A DNA stretch of 64,000 nt from Vibrio sp. SCSIO 43137. GTDB lineage: Bacteria; Pseudomonadota; Gammaproteobacteria; Enterobacterales; Vibrionaceae. A program made the translations under genes and the position numbers. Each line of letters starts with the position of its first letter. Positions within the stretch are counted from its first letter, which is position 1. The notes under the pieces were generated by a model that worked only from the letters and a program-made list of their open reading frames with translations, ran no database searches and was not told where the DNA came from. Location: positions 1,488,001 through 1,552,000 of the forward strand of contig NZ_CP116384.1 in the NCBI RefSeq assembly GCF_028201475.1, written 5' to 3'. Positions 8,210 through 17,426 of this stretch are shown in pieces.

Positions 8210-9351
8210 GCCTGCACATAAAGGTTACGGACGTCGTCGCTTGCCGGCTCTACAGGGTTACCACCCATACAGACATCCTGCATCGCTTTGTTGACCCAGA
8301 GAGCGATATCGCTGTCCTGAACACCAAGAGTGGTAAAGCCTTGCGGAATACCCACTTGTGCTGAAAGTTTTTTGATGAGATTTACGGCCAGTTCCGCAGC
8401 CTTTGCATCCGTGAGGTTAGTGGTATCTCCACCCATGGCTTCTGCCACTGCACGGTAGCGCTCAGGTACAGATGTCGCATTAAACTGACATACGATTGGC
8501 AGCAGAATGGCGTTACACACCCCGTGCGGAAGATCATGGGTTGCCCCCGGCTGGTGAGCCATAGCGTGCACCATTCCCAAACCTGCGCTGTTAAAGGCCA
8601 TACCAGCCAAAAACTGTGCATCAGCCAGATTGGTACGCGCTTCAAGGTTCTTGCCATCTTCAACGGCCACCGGCAGCCAGCGGGCAATCAGTCTAATCGC
8701 CTCAAGTGCGGTCGGCTTTGTCAGTGTATGACTACCCAGAGAGACATACGCTTCAACGGCATGAGTCAGGGCGTCCATACCCGTTGCTGCGGTGATATTA
8801 GCCGGCAGACCTAACATCAACACAGGATCGTTCACGGCAATATCAGGGATCTGCTTGCTGTCTACGATAACCATTTTCAGTTTCTGCTCTTCATCGGTGA
8901 TCACTGAGTTTGAAGTCATCTCCGCAGCAGTACCGGCTGTGGTGTTGATGGCAACAAAGAAAGCCCCTTGTTTCTGAACCAGTCCGATACCGTTGTAGTC
9001 CTGAATGTTTCCGCCATTAGACTCAAGAATGCGGATCGCTTTAGCACAATCGGTCGGGCTACCACCACCCACAGCGATAAAGGAATCACATTCCCCCTGC
9101 CTGAACGCCTTCAGCCCCTGATTAACCAGTGACACAGTCGGGTTTGGCGTGACATCATCAAACAGGTGATAGTCTCTGTTATGTAATTTGAGTGCTGAAA
9201 AAAGCGGTTCCAGTACTCCGTGTGCGATAAGGTTTTTATCCGTCACGATAAGTGGTTTTTTACAGCCCTGCTGTACAAATGCGTCGATCGCTTCTTCAAC
9301 AGCACCCTGTCCGGATAAACTCAGTTTTGGTAAGTTAAGTGCAAATGCCAT
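8203..9351 (-). CDS. fucO: lactaldehyde reductase (iron-dependent alcohol dehydrogenase)
   Basis: This 382-residue group III alcohol dehydrogenase reduces L-lactaldehyde, made by the fuculose-1-phosphate aldolase, to 1,2-propanediol with NADH under anaerobic conditions. The NAD-binding GGGSPTD lies at 95-101. The metal ligands are visible as D193, H197, H262 and H276, the same spacing as in E. coli FucO. The start has an AGGAG 8 bases upstream and follows fucA by 14 bp. The stop codon lies inside a terminator hairpin. Other family members oxidise ethanol or butanol; the fuc context decides the name. Confidence 0.88.
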   Translation of the reverse strand: MAFALNLPKLSLSGQGAVEEAIDAFVQQGCKKPLIVTDKNLIAHGVLEPLFSALKLHNRDYHLFDDVTPNPTVSLVNQGLKAFRQGECDSFIAVGGGSPTDCAKAIRILESNGGNIQDYNGIGLVQKQGAFFVAINTTAGTAAEMTSNSVITDEEQKLKMVIVDSKQIPDIAVNDPVLMLGLPANITAATGMDALTHAVEAYVSLGSHTLTKPTALEAIRLIARWLPVAVEDGKNLEARTNLADAQFLAGMAFNSAGLGMVHAMAHQPGATHDLPHGVCNAILLPIVCQFNATSVPERYRAVAEAMGGDTTNLTDAKAAELAVNLIKKLSAQVGIPQGFTTLGVQDSDIALWVNKAMQDVCMGGNPVEPASDDVRNLYVQAL

Positions 9352-9365
9352 AGTAATTGCTCCTG

Positions 9366-10013
9366 TTATTTTTCAACTCTTAATCCGTAGGACTTAAACT
9401 TCTCCAGCACGATCTGCATCGCTTCATCACTTAATACCGGCACATCCGGGCTGACTGAGCGTACTTTCAGATAGAGGTCTGCCAGAACTTCCGCTTCGTG
9501 AGCCAGCCATAAGGCTTTATCCAGATTTACTTCACCGGCAATCAGGCCATGGTGTTGCAGCAGAATCGCTTTACTCTTGCGGATACCTTGTGCCACGTTG
9601 TCAGCCAGCTCAGAGCTACCGAAGGTGGCGTAAGGAACACACGGAATTTCGTTTGCACCGGAAGCCGCGACCATATAGTGAATAGCCGGAATTGGCTGAT
9701 TGAGGATAGAGACGGCGGCGCACTTCACTGAGTGGTTATGCACAACCGCATTAATGTCGCTGCGCTGCTGATAGCAGGTCAGATGGAACAGCCACTCTGA
9801 AGATGGCAGTTTTCCCTCTTCAAACTCACCAGTTTCAGACACATAGACAATATGATCCGGTGTCAGCTCTTCATAGCGGATACCTGTCGGGGTAATAAGC
9901 ATGCCATTATCAAAACGGACACTGACGTTGCCAGCCGTTCCCTGATTGAGTCCCAGACGTGTCATTTCCAGACACGTGTCGATAATCTCTTGAGACAGTT
10001 CTGTTCGGTTCAT
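9366..10013 (-). CDS. fucA: L-fuculose-1-phosphate aldolase
   Basis: This 215-residue class II aldolase splits L-fuculose-1-phosphate into dihydroxyacetone phosphate and L-lactaldehyde. The zinc ligands H92, H94 and H155 and the catalytic E73 occupy the same positions as in E. coli FucA, and the first 35 residues are nearly superimposable on it (LGLNQGTAGNVSVRF). It lies upstream of fucO. A 173-bp gap containing a repeated motif separates it from fucK, so a separate fucAO promoter is likely. Confidence 0.95.
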   Translation of the reverse strand: MNRTELSQEIIDTCLEMTRLGLNQGTAGNVSVRFDNGMLITPTGIRYEELTPDHIVYVSETGEFEEGKLPSSEWLFHLTCYQQRSDINAVVHNHSVKCAAVSILNQPIPAIHYMVAASGANEIPCVPYATFGSSELADNVAQGIRKSKAILLQHHGLIAGEVNLDKALWLAHEAEVLADLYLKVRSVSPDVPVLSDEAMQIVLEKFKSYGLRVEK

Positions 10014-10081
10014 ACCGATAACTCCTTATAATCTCTGTACAAATTTTCCGGTTCAGGTCTTCATTTTCTCTGTTCAACCCT

Positions 10082-10102
10082 GATTTCAGGCCGAACGAAT
10101 CC
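10082..10102. promoter_or_regulatory. repeated motif upstream of fucA, candidate FucR site
   Basis: TTCAGGCCGAACGAATCC here matches TTCAGGCTGCACGAATCC upstream of fucI in 16 of 18 bases. Both are bounded by GATT and AATC, giving weak dyad symmetry. Presence only in front of fucA and fucI suggests a shared operator for the DeoR-type regulator. Confidence 0.5.
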
Positions 10103-10153
10103 CTGACCTACTTTGTGAAAGTAAATCTTCTGTTGTTAAACTTGATTGTTTCC

Positions 10154-10170
10154 GGTGCAGACTATGCACC
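10154..10170. other. small hairpin between fucK and fucA
   Basis: GGTGCA and TGCACC arms flank five bases. It lies just after the fucK stop codon. The stem is short with no T tract; it may be a weak attenuator. Confidence 0.35.
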
Positions 10171-10186
10171 TTCAGTAGTTAGTTGA

Positions 10187-11599
10187 TTAGATGTCCGGTG
10201 CGACCACGGTGAGCTCCGGCTTCATTTTCTGCTGGGCAATATTGATATCGGAGTAGTAACCCGCTCCGGTAAAGCCATACATAGCAGCACCAATTACCGT
10301 GGCCTCTGCCTGCTGAACAATATGTAGCGGCCGGTTAAGGGCATTCGCCCTGAGCTGATTCCACAGCCTATTTTTAGCCCCGCCACCGACGACAACAATG
10401 GCGCCGTCTTTCAACGGACATAACTGATTCAGATAATCAAATCTCTGTTTTAGCTGACGGCTTAACCCTTCCAGTACTGCACGGACAACTTGTCCTCTGC
10501 TGGTATGGATGGAGAGACCTTTGATAGATCCGTTGCCAATGCCTTGTGCATCAGTGGAAAAGTCAGGTTCAAACACCACTCCACCAGCACCTTCACCAGC
10601 TTCTGACGCTTCCTGAATCATAATGCTATACAGCTTATCACTGCCTTTCTCAGCGCGATAAAACTGCTCTACCACCCATTCAACCACAGCACTGGATAGC
10701 CACTGAGTTGCCGGATTGTAGATACCCTTCTGAGCGTCCAGTTCAACAGTCACTCCGTTTTTCAGGGCAGTGCTGTCCAGTTGAGGACGCTGACTTCTCG
10801 CCATCAGGATTTCCCATGTTCCAGAGCTTAAAAAGGCTTGATCTTCCTCTGCACCTGAGCCAATCAGGGCAAACTGAGTATCATGCCCTGCCGATATCAC
10901 AGGTACGCCCGCTTTGATTCCCAGTAGCTGTGCCACATCATCAGATAAGCGGCCTACTTCGCTGCCGGCCATTACCAGCGGCGGGAACTTGCTTTTGTCC
11001 AGTTGCAGATAACTGAGTATCTCATCGCTCCAGTCACAGGTCTCCAGATTGGTCAGCATAGAGGTACCAGCCATGGTGTAGTCAGTAGAGAAAACACCGC
11101 TCAGCCTTTGTGTGATCATGGAAGAGATAAATACAAACTTATCCATATTGGCGTACACATCCGGCTGATGCTGTTTTAGCCAGCGAAGTTTGTACAGGGT
11201 GTTAAAACTGTAATCACCAACCCCGTTTTCCCGGTACAGCTCTATTCTGTCTATCTCGTCAGCAACCTGAGAAACAACCGGTAAAGTACGCGGACACTTC
11301 CATGAAATAACCGGATAAATCTGATTACCCTGCTTATCAAAAGGTGCACCATCTACACCAAATGTCGTCGCTGTCAGGGCAACAATATTTTCTGCGCCAA
11401 CCTGAGTTACTACCTTCTGCGTACATTCAACCAGCTTGCTCCATATCTGTTCAAAATCCCAGAAGTGAAACTCACTATTATCTTGGTCGCGGGATGTCGA
11501 GTTTTTGATGTAGTGAGAGGCAACAATATCGCCCTGCGCATCGATAGCGATGGCGCGGATATTGGTTGCTCCGCAATCTAAAACAACTACTACAGACAT
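10187..11599 (-). CDS. fucK: L-fuculokinase
   Basis: This 470-residue FGGY-family kinase phosphorylates L-fuculose to L-fuculose-1-phosphate. N-terminal VVVLDCGATNIRAIAIDAQG and C-terminal VVVGGGAKNRLWNQLRANAL near 405 are the two FGGY nucleotide/phosphate motifs, and AGHDTQFALIGSG near 240 carries the catalytic Asp. Length matches E. coli FucK. It follows fucI after a 51-bp gap with a strong hairpin and shares direction with the whole fuc set. Confidence 0.92.
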   Translation of the reverse strand: MSVVVVLDCGATNIRAIAIDAQGDIVASHYIKNSTSRDQDNSEFHFWDFEQIWSKLVECTQKVVTQVGAENIVALTATTFGVDGAPFDKQGNQIYPVISWKCPRTLPVVSQVADEIDRIELYRENGVGDYSFNTLYKLRWLKQHQPDVYANMDKFVFISSMITQRLSGVFSTDYTMAGTSMLTNLETCDWSDEILSYLQLDKSKFPPLVMAGSEVGRLSDDVAQLLGIKAGVPVISAGHDTQFALIGSGAEEDQAFLSSGTWEILMARSQRPQLDSTALKNGVTVELDAQKGIYNPATQWLSSAVVEWVVEQFYRAEKGSDKLYSIMIQEASEAGEGAGGVVFEPDFSTDAQGIGNGSIKGLSIHTSRGQVVRAVLEGLSRQLKQRFDYLNQLCPLKDGAIVVVGGGAKNRLWNQLRANALNRPLHIVQQAEATVIGAAMYGFTGAGYYSDINIAQQKMKPELTVVAPDI

Positions 11600-11615
11600 A
11601 AATAATCCTCAATAA

Positions 11616-11637
11616 GCGGGGAGAGATTTCTCCCCGC
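11616..11637. other. strong stem-loop between fucI and fucK
   Basis: GCGGGGAGA and TCTCCCCGC form a perfect 9-bp GC-rich stem with a four-base loop. There is no poly-T downstream in the sense direction, so partial termination or mRNA end-protection after fucI is more likely than full stop. The next gene fucK starts 17 bp later. Confidence 0.6.
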
Positions 11638-11650
11638 AGGGTGACACATA

Positions 11651-13402
11651 TTACTTATATAGCGGGCCGAAGCTGGCACAAGCTCTGTAATCCTGCCCTT
11701 CCTGATCCTGACCGAATGCACTCCAGGTATGAGGACGGAAAATATCCTTACCCTCAACGTTATGCATGGAAACAGGAATACGCAGCATAGCGGCCAGAGT
11801 AATCAGATCGGCACCAACATGACCATAGGTAATTACACAGTGGTTCGCCCCCCAGTTGGCCATGACCGAATAAACATCCTTAAAGGCACCTTCCCCGGTC
11901 AGGCGCGGAACAAACCAGGTTGTCGGCCATGTCGGGTTGGTTCTTTCATTCAGGGTATTATGCACCTCTTCAGGCAGTGTAACAGAGTGGCCTTCGGCAA
12001 TCTGAAGCACAGGCCCGATACCTTTAATAATATTGATTCTGTGCATAGTAAACGGCATATCACCGTGAGTAAGGAAGTTAGATGAGTAACCGCCCCCTCT
12101 GAAATACTCCGTAATCGCCGGTGGCCAGACCGTCGCTTCCAGACAACGCTGAGCCTCTTCCACTTTCAGATCCCAGTGAGGTTTCATCACATGCTGACCT
12201 TCACTGTCTGTTGCTTCACCACTGCCATCAAGGGCAGCAGAACCTGAGTTCACCAGATGAATAAAGCCGGACTCCGGACGATGGCCAGTTACCCTCTGAA
12301 CAGAGTCCTGCGACCAGTATGTACGAACATCACAGAATACCTGAGCCTGACCTGTCAGCATCTTGCCGAAAAGCATATCAACACCGTTCAGACTGTCATT
12401 CTCTGTGGCGATAGCAAAAGGTTCGCGTATCCCGTTCCAGTCAAATGAAGAGTTAAGTATCGCCTCACTGAAATCGCCATTTGGTAAATGATCTGTCCAG
12501 TGACGCTGCCCCTGAAAACCACCCACAATAGCGTTGTGTCCCTGAGCTTCCTCGGCAAAACCCAACTCAGCCAGCTTAGAGTTGCCCTGCATAAGGTCAC
12601 GCATAATCATGGTCATCTTAACCACAGTTTGCCAGTCCTCTTCCTTACGGCCACTTTCAAGAGGAACATCATTGTAGTCTTTACCTTCAGGGCAGTTTTC
12701 TTTGGTCCACGACAAAGCTAGCTCTAGCTCCTCTTTATCGTAGATTTCACGATCCAGACGGCGCTTAATCTCTGTCATATCCACATATTCGTTACGCATA
12801 CCCAGATAGTGCTGGAAGAAACTCTGATCCACCACTGAACCGGCAATACCCATAGAGACAGACCCCATCGACAGATAAGATTTACCTTTGATAGAGGCCA
12901 CCGTCAGACCTGCGCGGCAAAAACGCAGAACCTTATCCTGAACATCTGCCGGAATAGAGCTGTCATCAGCGTCCTGAACTTCTTCACCGTAGATGGAAAA
13001 CGCTGGTAAGCCGAGCTGAGAATGCCCAGCCATTGCAGCAGCAAGATAAACCGCTCCCGGACGTTCCGTACCGTTGAAACCCCAAATGGCCTTAGGCATA
13101 TGAGGATCCATATCAATGGTTTCAGTACCGTAACACCAACACGGAGTAACCGTGATGGTCAGGCCGACATTAGCCAACTTAAACTGCTCTGCACAGGCTG
13201 CGGCTTCAGCAACACCACCAATGGCAGAGTTAGCTATTACACATTCAACAAACTGCCCGGAAACATGACGTACATTTTCTTCAATAAAACGGGCAAGATT
13301 CCTCGCCATATTCATCGTCTGAGCTTCTAATGACTCACGAACACCCTGACGACGCCCGTCAATCGTCGGGCGAATACCTATTTTGATTAAGTTACTCATC
13401 AT
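11651..13402 (-). CDS. fucI: L-fucose isomerase
   Basis: This 583-residue cytosolic enzyme isomerises L-fucose to L-fuculose, and in relatives D-arabinose to D-ribulose, with Mn2+. It is close to E. coli FucI along its length ([20 protein letters not shown] at the start, [14 protein letters not shown] near 490). Metal ligands are visible as E334 (ATENDS) and D358 (CDVRTYW), with a C-terminal GHVGAD segment near 540. It is first in the catabolic operon after a 138-bp leader containing the repeated motif at 13455-13473. Confidence 0.95.
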   Translation of the reverse strand: MMSNLIKIGIRPTIDGRRQGVRESLEAQTMNMARNLARFIEENVRHVSGQFVECVIANSAIGGVAEAAACAEQFKLANVGLTITVTPCWCYGTETIDMDPHMPKAIWGFNGTERPGAVYLAAAMAGHSQLGLPAFSIYGEEVQDADDSSIPADVQDKVLRFCRAGLTVASIKGKSYLSMGSVSMGIAGSVVDQSFFQHYLGMRNEYVDMTEIKRRLDREIYDKEELELALSWTKENCPEGKDYNDVPLESGRKEEDWQTVVKMTMIMRDLMQGNSKLAELGFAEEAQGHNAIVGGFQGQRHWTDHLPNGDFSEAILNSSFDWNGIREPFAIATENDSLNGVDMLFGKMLTGQAQVFCDVRTYWSQDSVQRVTGHRPESGFIHLVNSGSAALDGSGEATDSEGQHVMKPHWDLKVEEAQRCLEATVWPPAITEYFRGGGYSSNFLTHGDMPFTMHRINIIKGIGPVLQIAEGHSVTLPEEVHNTLNERTNPTWPTTWFVPRLTGEGAFKDVYSVMANWGANHCVITYGHVGADLITLAAMLRIPVSMHNVEGKDIFRPHTWSAFGQDQEGQDYRACASFGPLYK

Positions 13403-13454
13403 TTTTACTCTTGTTTAATACTCAATTAAATTGCCAAGTCTTTATTCAGTCTCA

Positions 13455-13474
13455 GATTCAGGCTGCACGAATCC
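13455..13474. promoter_or_regulatory. repeated motif upstream of fucI, candidate FucR site
   Basis: GATTCAGGCTGCACGAATC is an inverted repeat with 5-bp arms. It shares a 16/18 core with the motif in front of fucA. It is located about 53-72 bp upstream of the fucI start codon. Confidence 0.5.
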
Positions 13475-13540
13475 TTACTCTTTAGCGCAAGCTATAGAGC
13501 CGAATATAAAAACGGTTACTTTCTACTAATTATTTTTTAT

Positions 13541-14239
13541 TTACGAATTAGATATCAAAATATCTAAATCGGTAAAATCACATATTTTAAGTAAGCTTTT
13601 CTTATTTCTCTTACTTTTATCAGCTAACAATATCGAAGTTTCCGACGATTTAATAAACTCGCCTTTGATATCGTAATTGTACTCGTTGGAGTCCCACACA
13701 CTGCCGGTTTCTTCAAAGCCTGAGCAGGAGATAAAACAGAGATCCAGTGACATTTCTGATAAAGCATTTTTTGTTAACATGCCATAGAAGGCTTTGTACT
13801 TCTCGGAATAGAAGCCACCTAAGCATATGATAGTAATGTTTCTTTTCCCGCTAAGTACATTGATGTTATTCACTGAGTTAGTGACAACAGTACACTCAAT
13901 ATCCGGCATAGCCTGTGCCACATGCCAGCTGGAAGAGCTGGCGTCTAAGCCGATTACCGCACCTTTATAAATATAAGAAAGGGCTTTTTCTACCAGATGC
14001 TTTTTGTCATCAATATTATTTGATGCTCTTTTATTAAATGATGTTCCTTCATCTTTATATTCTTTACAGACTGCACCACCATGAACCCGGATTAATTCAC
14101 CTTTATCATCAAGTCTTTTTAAATCTCTTCTTATAGTTTCTAAAGAAACATCTAACTCTTCAGATAACTCATGGACAGAGACTTTCCCCACCTTAGAAAT
14201 AACACTTAAAATATAGGAGGCTCTTGATAAAGTCTGCAT
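13541..14239 (-). CDS. fucR: DeoR-family regulator, probable FucR
   Basis: This 232-residue regulator has an N-terminal DeoR winged helix (VSVHELSEELDVSLETIRRD, RVHGGAV) and a C-terminal DeoR sensor domain (YIYKGAVIGLDASSSS near 92). The start used is the internal ATG at 14239, because AAGGGA stands 8 bases before it; the upstream in-frame ATG at 14290 has no such site. E. coli FucR is a DeoR-type activator bound by fuculose-1-phosphate, so the same role is likely here. A probable CRP site precedes it. It lies directly upstream of fucI in the same direction. Confidence 0.8.
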   Translation of the reverse strand: MQTLSRASYILSVISKVGKVSVHELSEELDVSLETIRRDLKRLDDKGELIRVHGGAVCKEYKDEGTSFNKRASNNIDDKKHLVEKALSYIYKGAVIGLDASSSSWHVAQAMPDIECTVVTNSVNNINVLSGKRNITIICLGGFYSEKYKAFYGMLTKNALSEMSLDLCFISCSGFEETGSVWDSNEYNYDIKGEFIKSSETSILLADKSKRNKKSLLKICDFTDLDILISNS

Positions 14240-14297
14240 ATTAAATTTCCCTTTTTTGTCGACAAGAAAATAGTAGTTGATTGAGGGCAAGAGATAA

Positions 14298-14313
14298 TGA
14301 GATCTATCTCACA
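14298..14313. promoter_or_regulatory. candidate CRP site upstream of fucR
   Basis: TGAGA-TCTATC-TCACA matches the TGTGA-N6-TCACA CRP consensus with one mismatch. It is 59 bp upstream of the chosen fucR start, consistent with catabolite control of fucose use. Confidence 0.5.
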
Positions 14314-14501
14314 TCAATTTTGCCCCTGCCCGTTATTGACCGAAAATGGTGATAATCCACACAAAAAAACGGGCATCCTCTGTGTGTTTTTTGTTCTCAT
14401 AGAAGATAACAGTAATAAACGGCACAGCAATACATGACTCCGGCGCAACAGCTTTGCTATTATCACTCACCCTTTTTACGCACCCCACAGTAGAAACAGT
14501 C

Positions 14502-15077
14502 ATGAGCAACTTAACGCCGCAACAAGAAACAGCACTTTCCACCTTTAAAAGCAATATCCACCTGCCGGGCGGCGGCTTTCACAAGCTGATTATTGACCTC
14601 TGTAAAGAGTACCAGTTGCCGTTTCAGAAGGTGAGAACTCAGCTAATGAAAGCTCAGTCTGCTATTGAAAAGAGCATTAAAGCGTCTGATTCAGAGTTAA
14701 CGGAACAACAAGTTAGTCAGGCTTACTGGATTGAGAGCATCCGTGAGCGTTTGGCTGAACTGGCGAAAGGTAATCAACCAATTATGGACACCATTACGAG
14801 CGATAGTGATTATCAGCAGGCAATAGCTCTACTCACCAAAGCGGAGCTTTCTGAGGATGAAAAGCTACAAATCAGTGATCTGCTGGCACAAGTTTATGAA
14901 ATGAAAGTCTATAAACCCCTTAAAGCCATGCTGCACACCACCATTCTTTACTGGAAACTAAAAGATGATCTCTATCTGATGAGCGACGAACTTCGTACGG
15001 TTTTCAATGAATACCCGCAGCATATGCACGCCACAGAGCATCTACTTTCTCTCTATAAAGATTCCCTATCCAAATAA
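14502..15077 (+). CDS. hypothetical protein
   Basis: This 191-residue soluble protein is not one I recognise. It is predicted to be mostly helical and charged, with no signal peptide or membrane segment. N-terminal LTPQQETALSTFKSN and a stretch SAIEKSIKASDSELTEQQ are visible. The start at 14502 (MSNLTPQQ) is preferred over the upstream in-frame ATG at 14454 because the extra 16 residues look untranslated and reach into leader sequence. It stands alone between fucR (divergent) and the DUF2608 gene. Confidence 0.6.
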   Translation: MSNLTPQQETALSTFKSNIHLPGGGFHKLIIDLCKEYQLPFQKVRTQLMKAQSAIEKSIKASDSELTEQQVSQAYWIESIRERLAELAKGNQPIMDTITSDSDYQQAIALLTKAELSEDEKLQISDLLAQVYEMKVYKPLKAMLHTTILYWKLKDDLYLMSDELRTVFNEYPQHMHATEHLLSLYKDSLSK

Positions 15078-15088
15078 TGCATTTTCGC

Positions 15089-15121
15089 TGGTTAACCTGT
15101 TTCTAATTAATATGTTAACCA
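15089..15121. other. inverted repeat in intergenic region
   Basis: TGGTTAAC and GTTAACCA, perfect 8-bp arms, are separated by 17 bases just after the hypothetical gene. It has no T tract. It may be a binding site for an unknown dimeric regulator. Confidence 0.3.
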
Positions 15122-15349
15122 TTTATGTTGAGTAAATGTTTGCGTGCGTTTAATCAGTAAAAGCCTTGCTATTCCTGCAGCGATTGTTTTTAAAAATTGA
15201 CTTAACTCAATAAAAACTAACGGCTAATCAGAAATAGTGTCTGCCAGAAAAAGTGCTTAGGTGCATATCTATGATGTGTTGATCCTTCGCACAAATAAAT
15301 ACTCGTTGGGCTGATTTCCCGGCTGATTTGATTAAACAAGGAACAAACG

Positions 15350-16207
15350 ATGAAACTTAAAACTCTTGCAGCGCTAACTGCTATGACAATGGCGTCTACG
15401 GCTTATGCTGACGTTACAGTAAAAGAAACTAACAGCTTCCAGGATGCAGCTAAAAAAGTTGAGCAACTGATTAAAGCAGGCGGCAACCCACTTGTAGTTA
15501 TCGATATCGACAACACCCTTCTGACTTCTACTTCAGACCTTGGTGGCGATATCTGGTATCAGTGGCAACGCGGCAAGCTGGATGTTAAACCATCGGCTGA
15601 AGATAAAGTTGACTGTCTGTTCCAGGACTCTATCGGCCTTCTTTATGAATTGGTTCCTCAGAAGCTGATCGAAGAGAAAACACCTGCAACAGTTAAAGCA
15701 TGGCAAGAGAAAGGTGCAACAGTATTTGCACTGACTTCCCGCTCTCCTAACTACCGTGCGGCAACTGAGCGTGAAATGATCCGTAACGGTTTCGACATGA
15801 CCACTACAGCACTTAAAGAGAAAGGTTCTGACGAGCTTCCTGTTTACAAAGCTAAGCCAAAGAGAGATCTGACTTACATCAACGGTATTATGATGACTAC
15901 CGGTATGAACAAAGGCACTATGCTTGACTTTATGCTGGACAAAACTGGCCAGAAGTTCGACAACATCGTATTTATCGATGACAGCAAGAAAAACGTAGTA
16001 AACATGGAAAAAGCATACAAAGACGACAAGTCTGTTGATATGACTATCTTCCATTACACTAAAGTTGAGCACGACCGTATTGCTGCTAACGGCGCGGTAC
16101 TGACTCAGGCTCAGGCTGACAAAATGGCAAGCGACTGGAAAGAGCTGAACGTCACTCTGGACAAGATTGCTCCTGCACGTATCGGTGATACTTGCCTTGG
16201 TCAGTAA
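15350..16207 (+). CDS. secreted HAD-like protein, DUF2608 family
   Basis: This 285-residue protein has a signal peptide cut after AYA (about residue 20). A HAD-like nucleophile motif, VVIDIDNTLLTST near 49-61, is followed by FALTSRSP near 125 and FIDDSKKN near 207, the usual order of HAD motifs I, II and IV. It matches the DUF2608 family as I recall it. Probable periplasmic phosphatase-like role, with substrate unknown. AAGGAAC stands before the start, and a strong terminator follows the stop. It is monocistronic. Confidence 0.75.
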   Translation: MKLKTLAALTAMTMASTAYADVTVKETNSFQDAAKKVEQLIKAGGNPLVVIDIDNTLLTSTSDLGGDIWYQWQRGKLDVKPSAEDKVDCLFQDSIGLLYELVPQKLIEEKTPATVKAWQEKGATVFALTSRSPNYRAATEREMIRNGFDMTTTALKEKGSDELPVYKAKPKRDLTYINGIMMTTGMNKGTMLDFMLDKTGQKFDNIVFIDDSKKNVVNMEKAYKDDKSVDMTIFHYTKVEHDRIAANGAVLTQAQADKMASDWKELNVTLDKIAPARIGDTCLGQ

Positions 16208-16234
16208 TGGCTGAACAGTTTTAACTGATTGATT

Positions 16235-16262
16235 AAAACGCTCCTACATGGAGCGTTTTTTT
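16235..16262 (+). terminator. terminator after DUF2608 gene
   Basis: AAAACGCTCC, TACAT, GGAGCGTTTT and further T residues form a classical rho-independent terminator. The A and T flanks also allow function on the other strand. Confidence 0.9.
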
Positions 16263-16352
16263 ATGCCTGCCAAATCTACTTACCCTCTGATTTCATCGGT
16301 TCTTGACTACACTGAAGGTAGTAATATCAGTTCTGACACATCAGGAAACCGG

Positions 16353-17030
16353 ATGGCAGCAAACAAAAACAAAGCAATTTATATTTCCCCGAGATCGAAA
16401 CGAAACCGGCTGACACTGGTTCTGTCGGGCGGAATTCTGTTGCTGATCAGTTTTGTGGCGAATCTGGCTATGGGACAAGAAAATCAGGCCATTGTTCTGG
16501 TACTTGTATTTGCCTGCTTTATCGTCACCCTTATCGGTGTGCTTAAGTTTCTTGAACCCAATAATAGCTTTTATATTACTCCTGAGTTCTTGCGCTTTTA
16601 CCACCGAAGCGGCCGCTGGCAACTGCGCTGGCAGGATATTGTCCGCTTTGGTGAGCTTAAACTGCGCCAGATGGACGGTGATCTGACACTGCCCTACCTT
16701 GGTATTAAGCTGTATAACCTTGAACATATCGCCCGCAATATCTCGCCACGCTTAGCTAACCGGCTGATACATGAGCAAAAAGAGCTAATCACCATAGCTA
16801 TAAAACGGCAGGAGATTGAGTTTAAGGAAGGCATTATCCATTTTGAGCCTTACATCATTAAAGACACTGCGTTTGAAGGACCTATAGGAGCATGGCTTTA
16901 TCATACGGAAGCCCTGAACAAAGCTTATGGCTTCCATCTGTTTATTCCGGAAAGTAGCTTAGACAGGGAGCCGGAAGAGTTTCTGGCGCTGCTGAAAGAG
17001 TGCCATGAGTATGTGCGGGTAAACGGCTAA
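16353..17030 (+). CDS. DUF2982-type membrane protein
   Basis: This 225-residue protein has two hydrophobic segments near residues 22-38 and 46-62, followed by a cytosolic domain. It has the look of the Vibrio/Shewanella DUF2982 family. The start at 16353 is preferred because AGGAAA lies just upstream. Longer in-frame starts would begin inside the terminator hairpin of the previous gene. Motifs such as GRWQLRWQDIVRFGE are family-like, but function is unknown. Confidence 0.6.
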   Translation: MAANKNKAIYISPRSKRNRLTLVLSGGILLLISFVANLAMGQENQAIVLVLVFACFIVTLIGVLKFLEPNNSFYITPEFLRFYHRSGRWQLRWQDIVRFGELKLRQMDGDLTLPYLGIKLYNLEHIARNISPRLANRLIHEQKELITIAIKRQEIEFKEGIIHFEPYIIKDTAFEGPIGAWLYHTEALNKAYGFHLFIPESSLDREPEEFLALLKECHEYVRVNG

Positions 17031-17194
17031 GAAAGCAACAACTTTTAACTAATTAAGACAGGCTTCACTAAATCTCAAGCCAATCACAGCAACTCAACTA
17101 TTTACGAAAAAAATATATAAACAAAAATCATTGTATGAAATCTATAACTAAGCCTAAGTAGTTATTCTTAGTTGTGCTTCAGACTTTGTCATCA
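17031..17194. other. non-coding stretch before dispersed repeat
   Basis: This A+T-rich stretch follows the DUF2982 stop. No ORF or terminator with a clear T tract was seen. From 17174 it shows TGTGCTTCAGA and TTGTCATC, which recur before repeat copy 2 and are probably part of the repeat family. Confidence 0.4.
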
Positions 17195-17263
17195 GGCAAA
17201 TATCGAAAAGCAAACCCTCCGCGCCAAGGATGGGTTTACGCATGTTTGTGTTCGATATTTGCC
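17195..17263. repeat. dispersed palindromic repeat, copy 1 (short form)
   Basis: Perfect 12-bp terminal inverted repeats GGCAAATATCGA and TCGATATTTGCC enclose CAAACCCTCCGCGCCA and GGTTTACGCATGTTTGTG. It is 69 bp and lacks about 22 bp present in the two 91-bp copies at 29810 and 50536. It lies in a gap of almost 400 bp between two genes. Confidence 0.9.
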
Positions 17264-17426
17264 AAAGTGACGCATATTCTGGAACAGTTATTTAGACCGT
17301 AACTTTTTCTTACATTTTCTCTCTCAATAATTCTCTATTTTTCGATATCACTCGAACAAATACGCTACACACCACGACAAATAAATGCGATTGATTATCA
17401 TTTGCGAAAAGTACAGAGGGCTCGGC

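Noticed and set aside
15282..15305. TGATCC followed by CGTT upstream of the DUF2608 gene, resembling the RpoE-ChrR promoter
   Set aside because: Spacing is 18 instead of 16 and the second element is CGTT, not CGTA.
16248..16352. Longer start for the DUF2982 gene
   Set aside because: It would start inside the terminator hairpin of the DUF2608 gene; AGGAAA marks the inner start.
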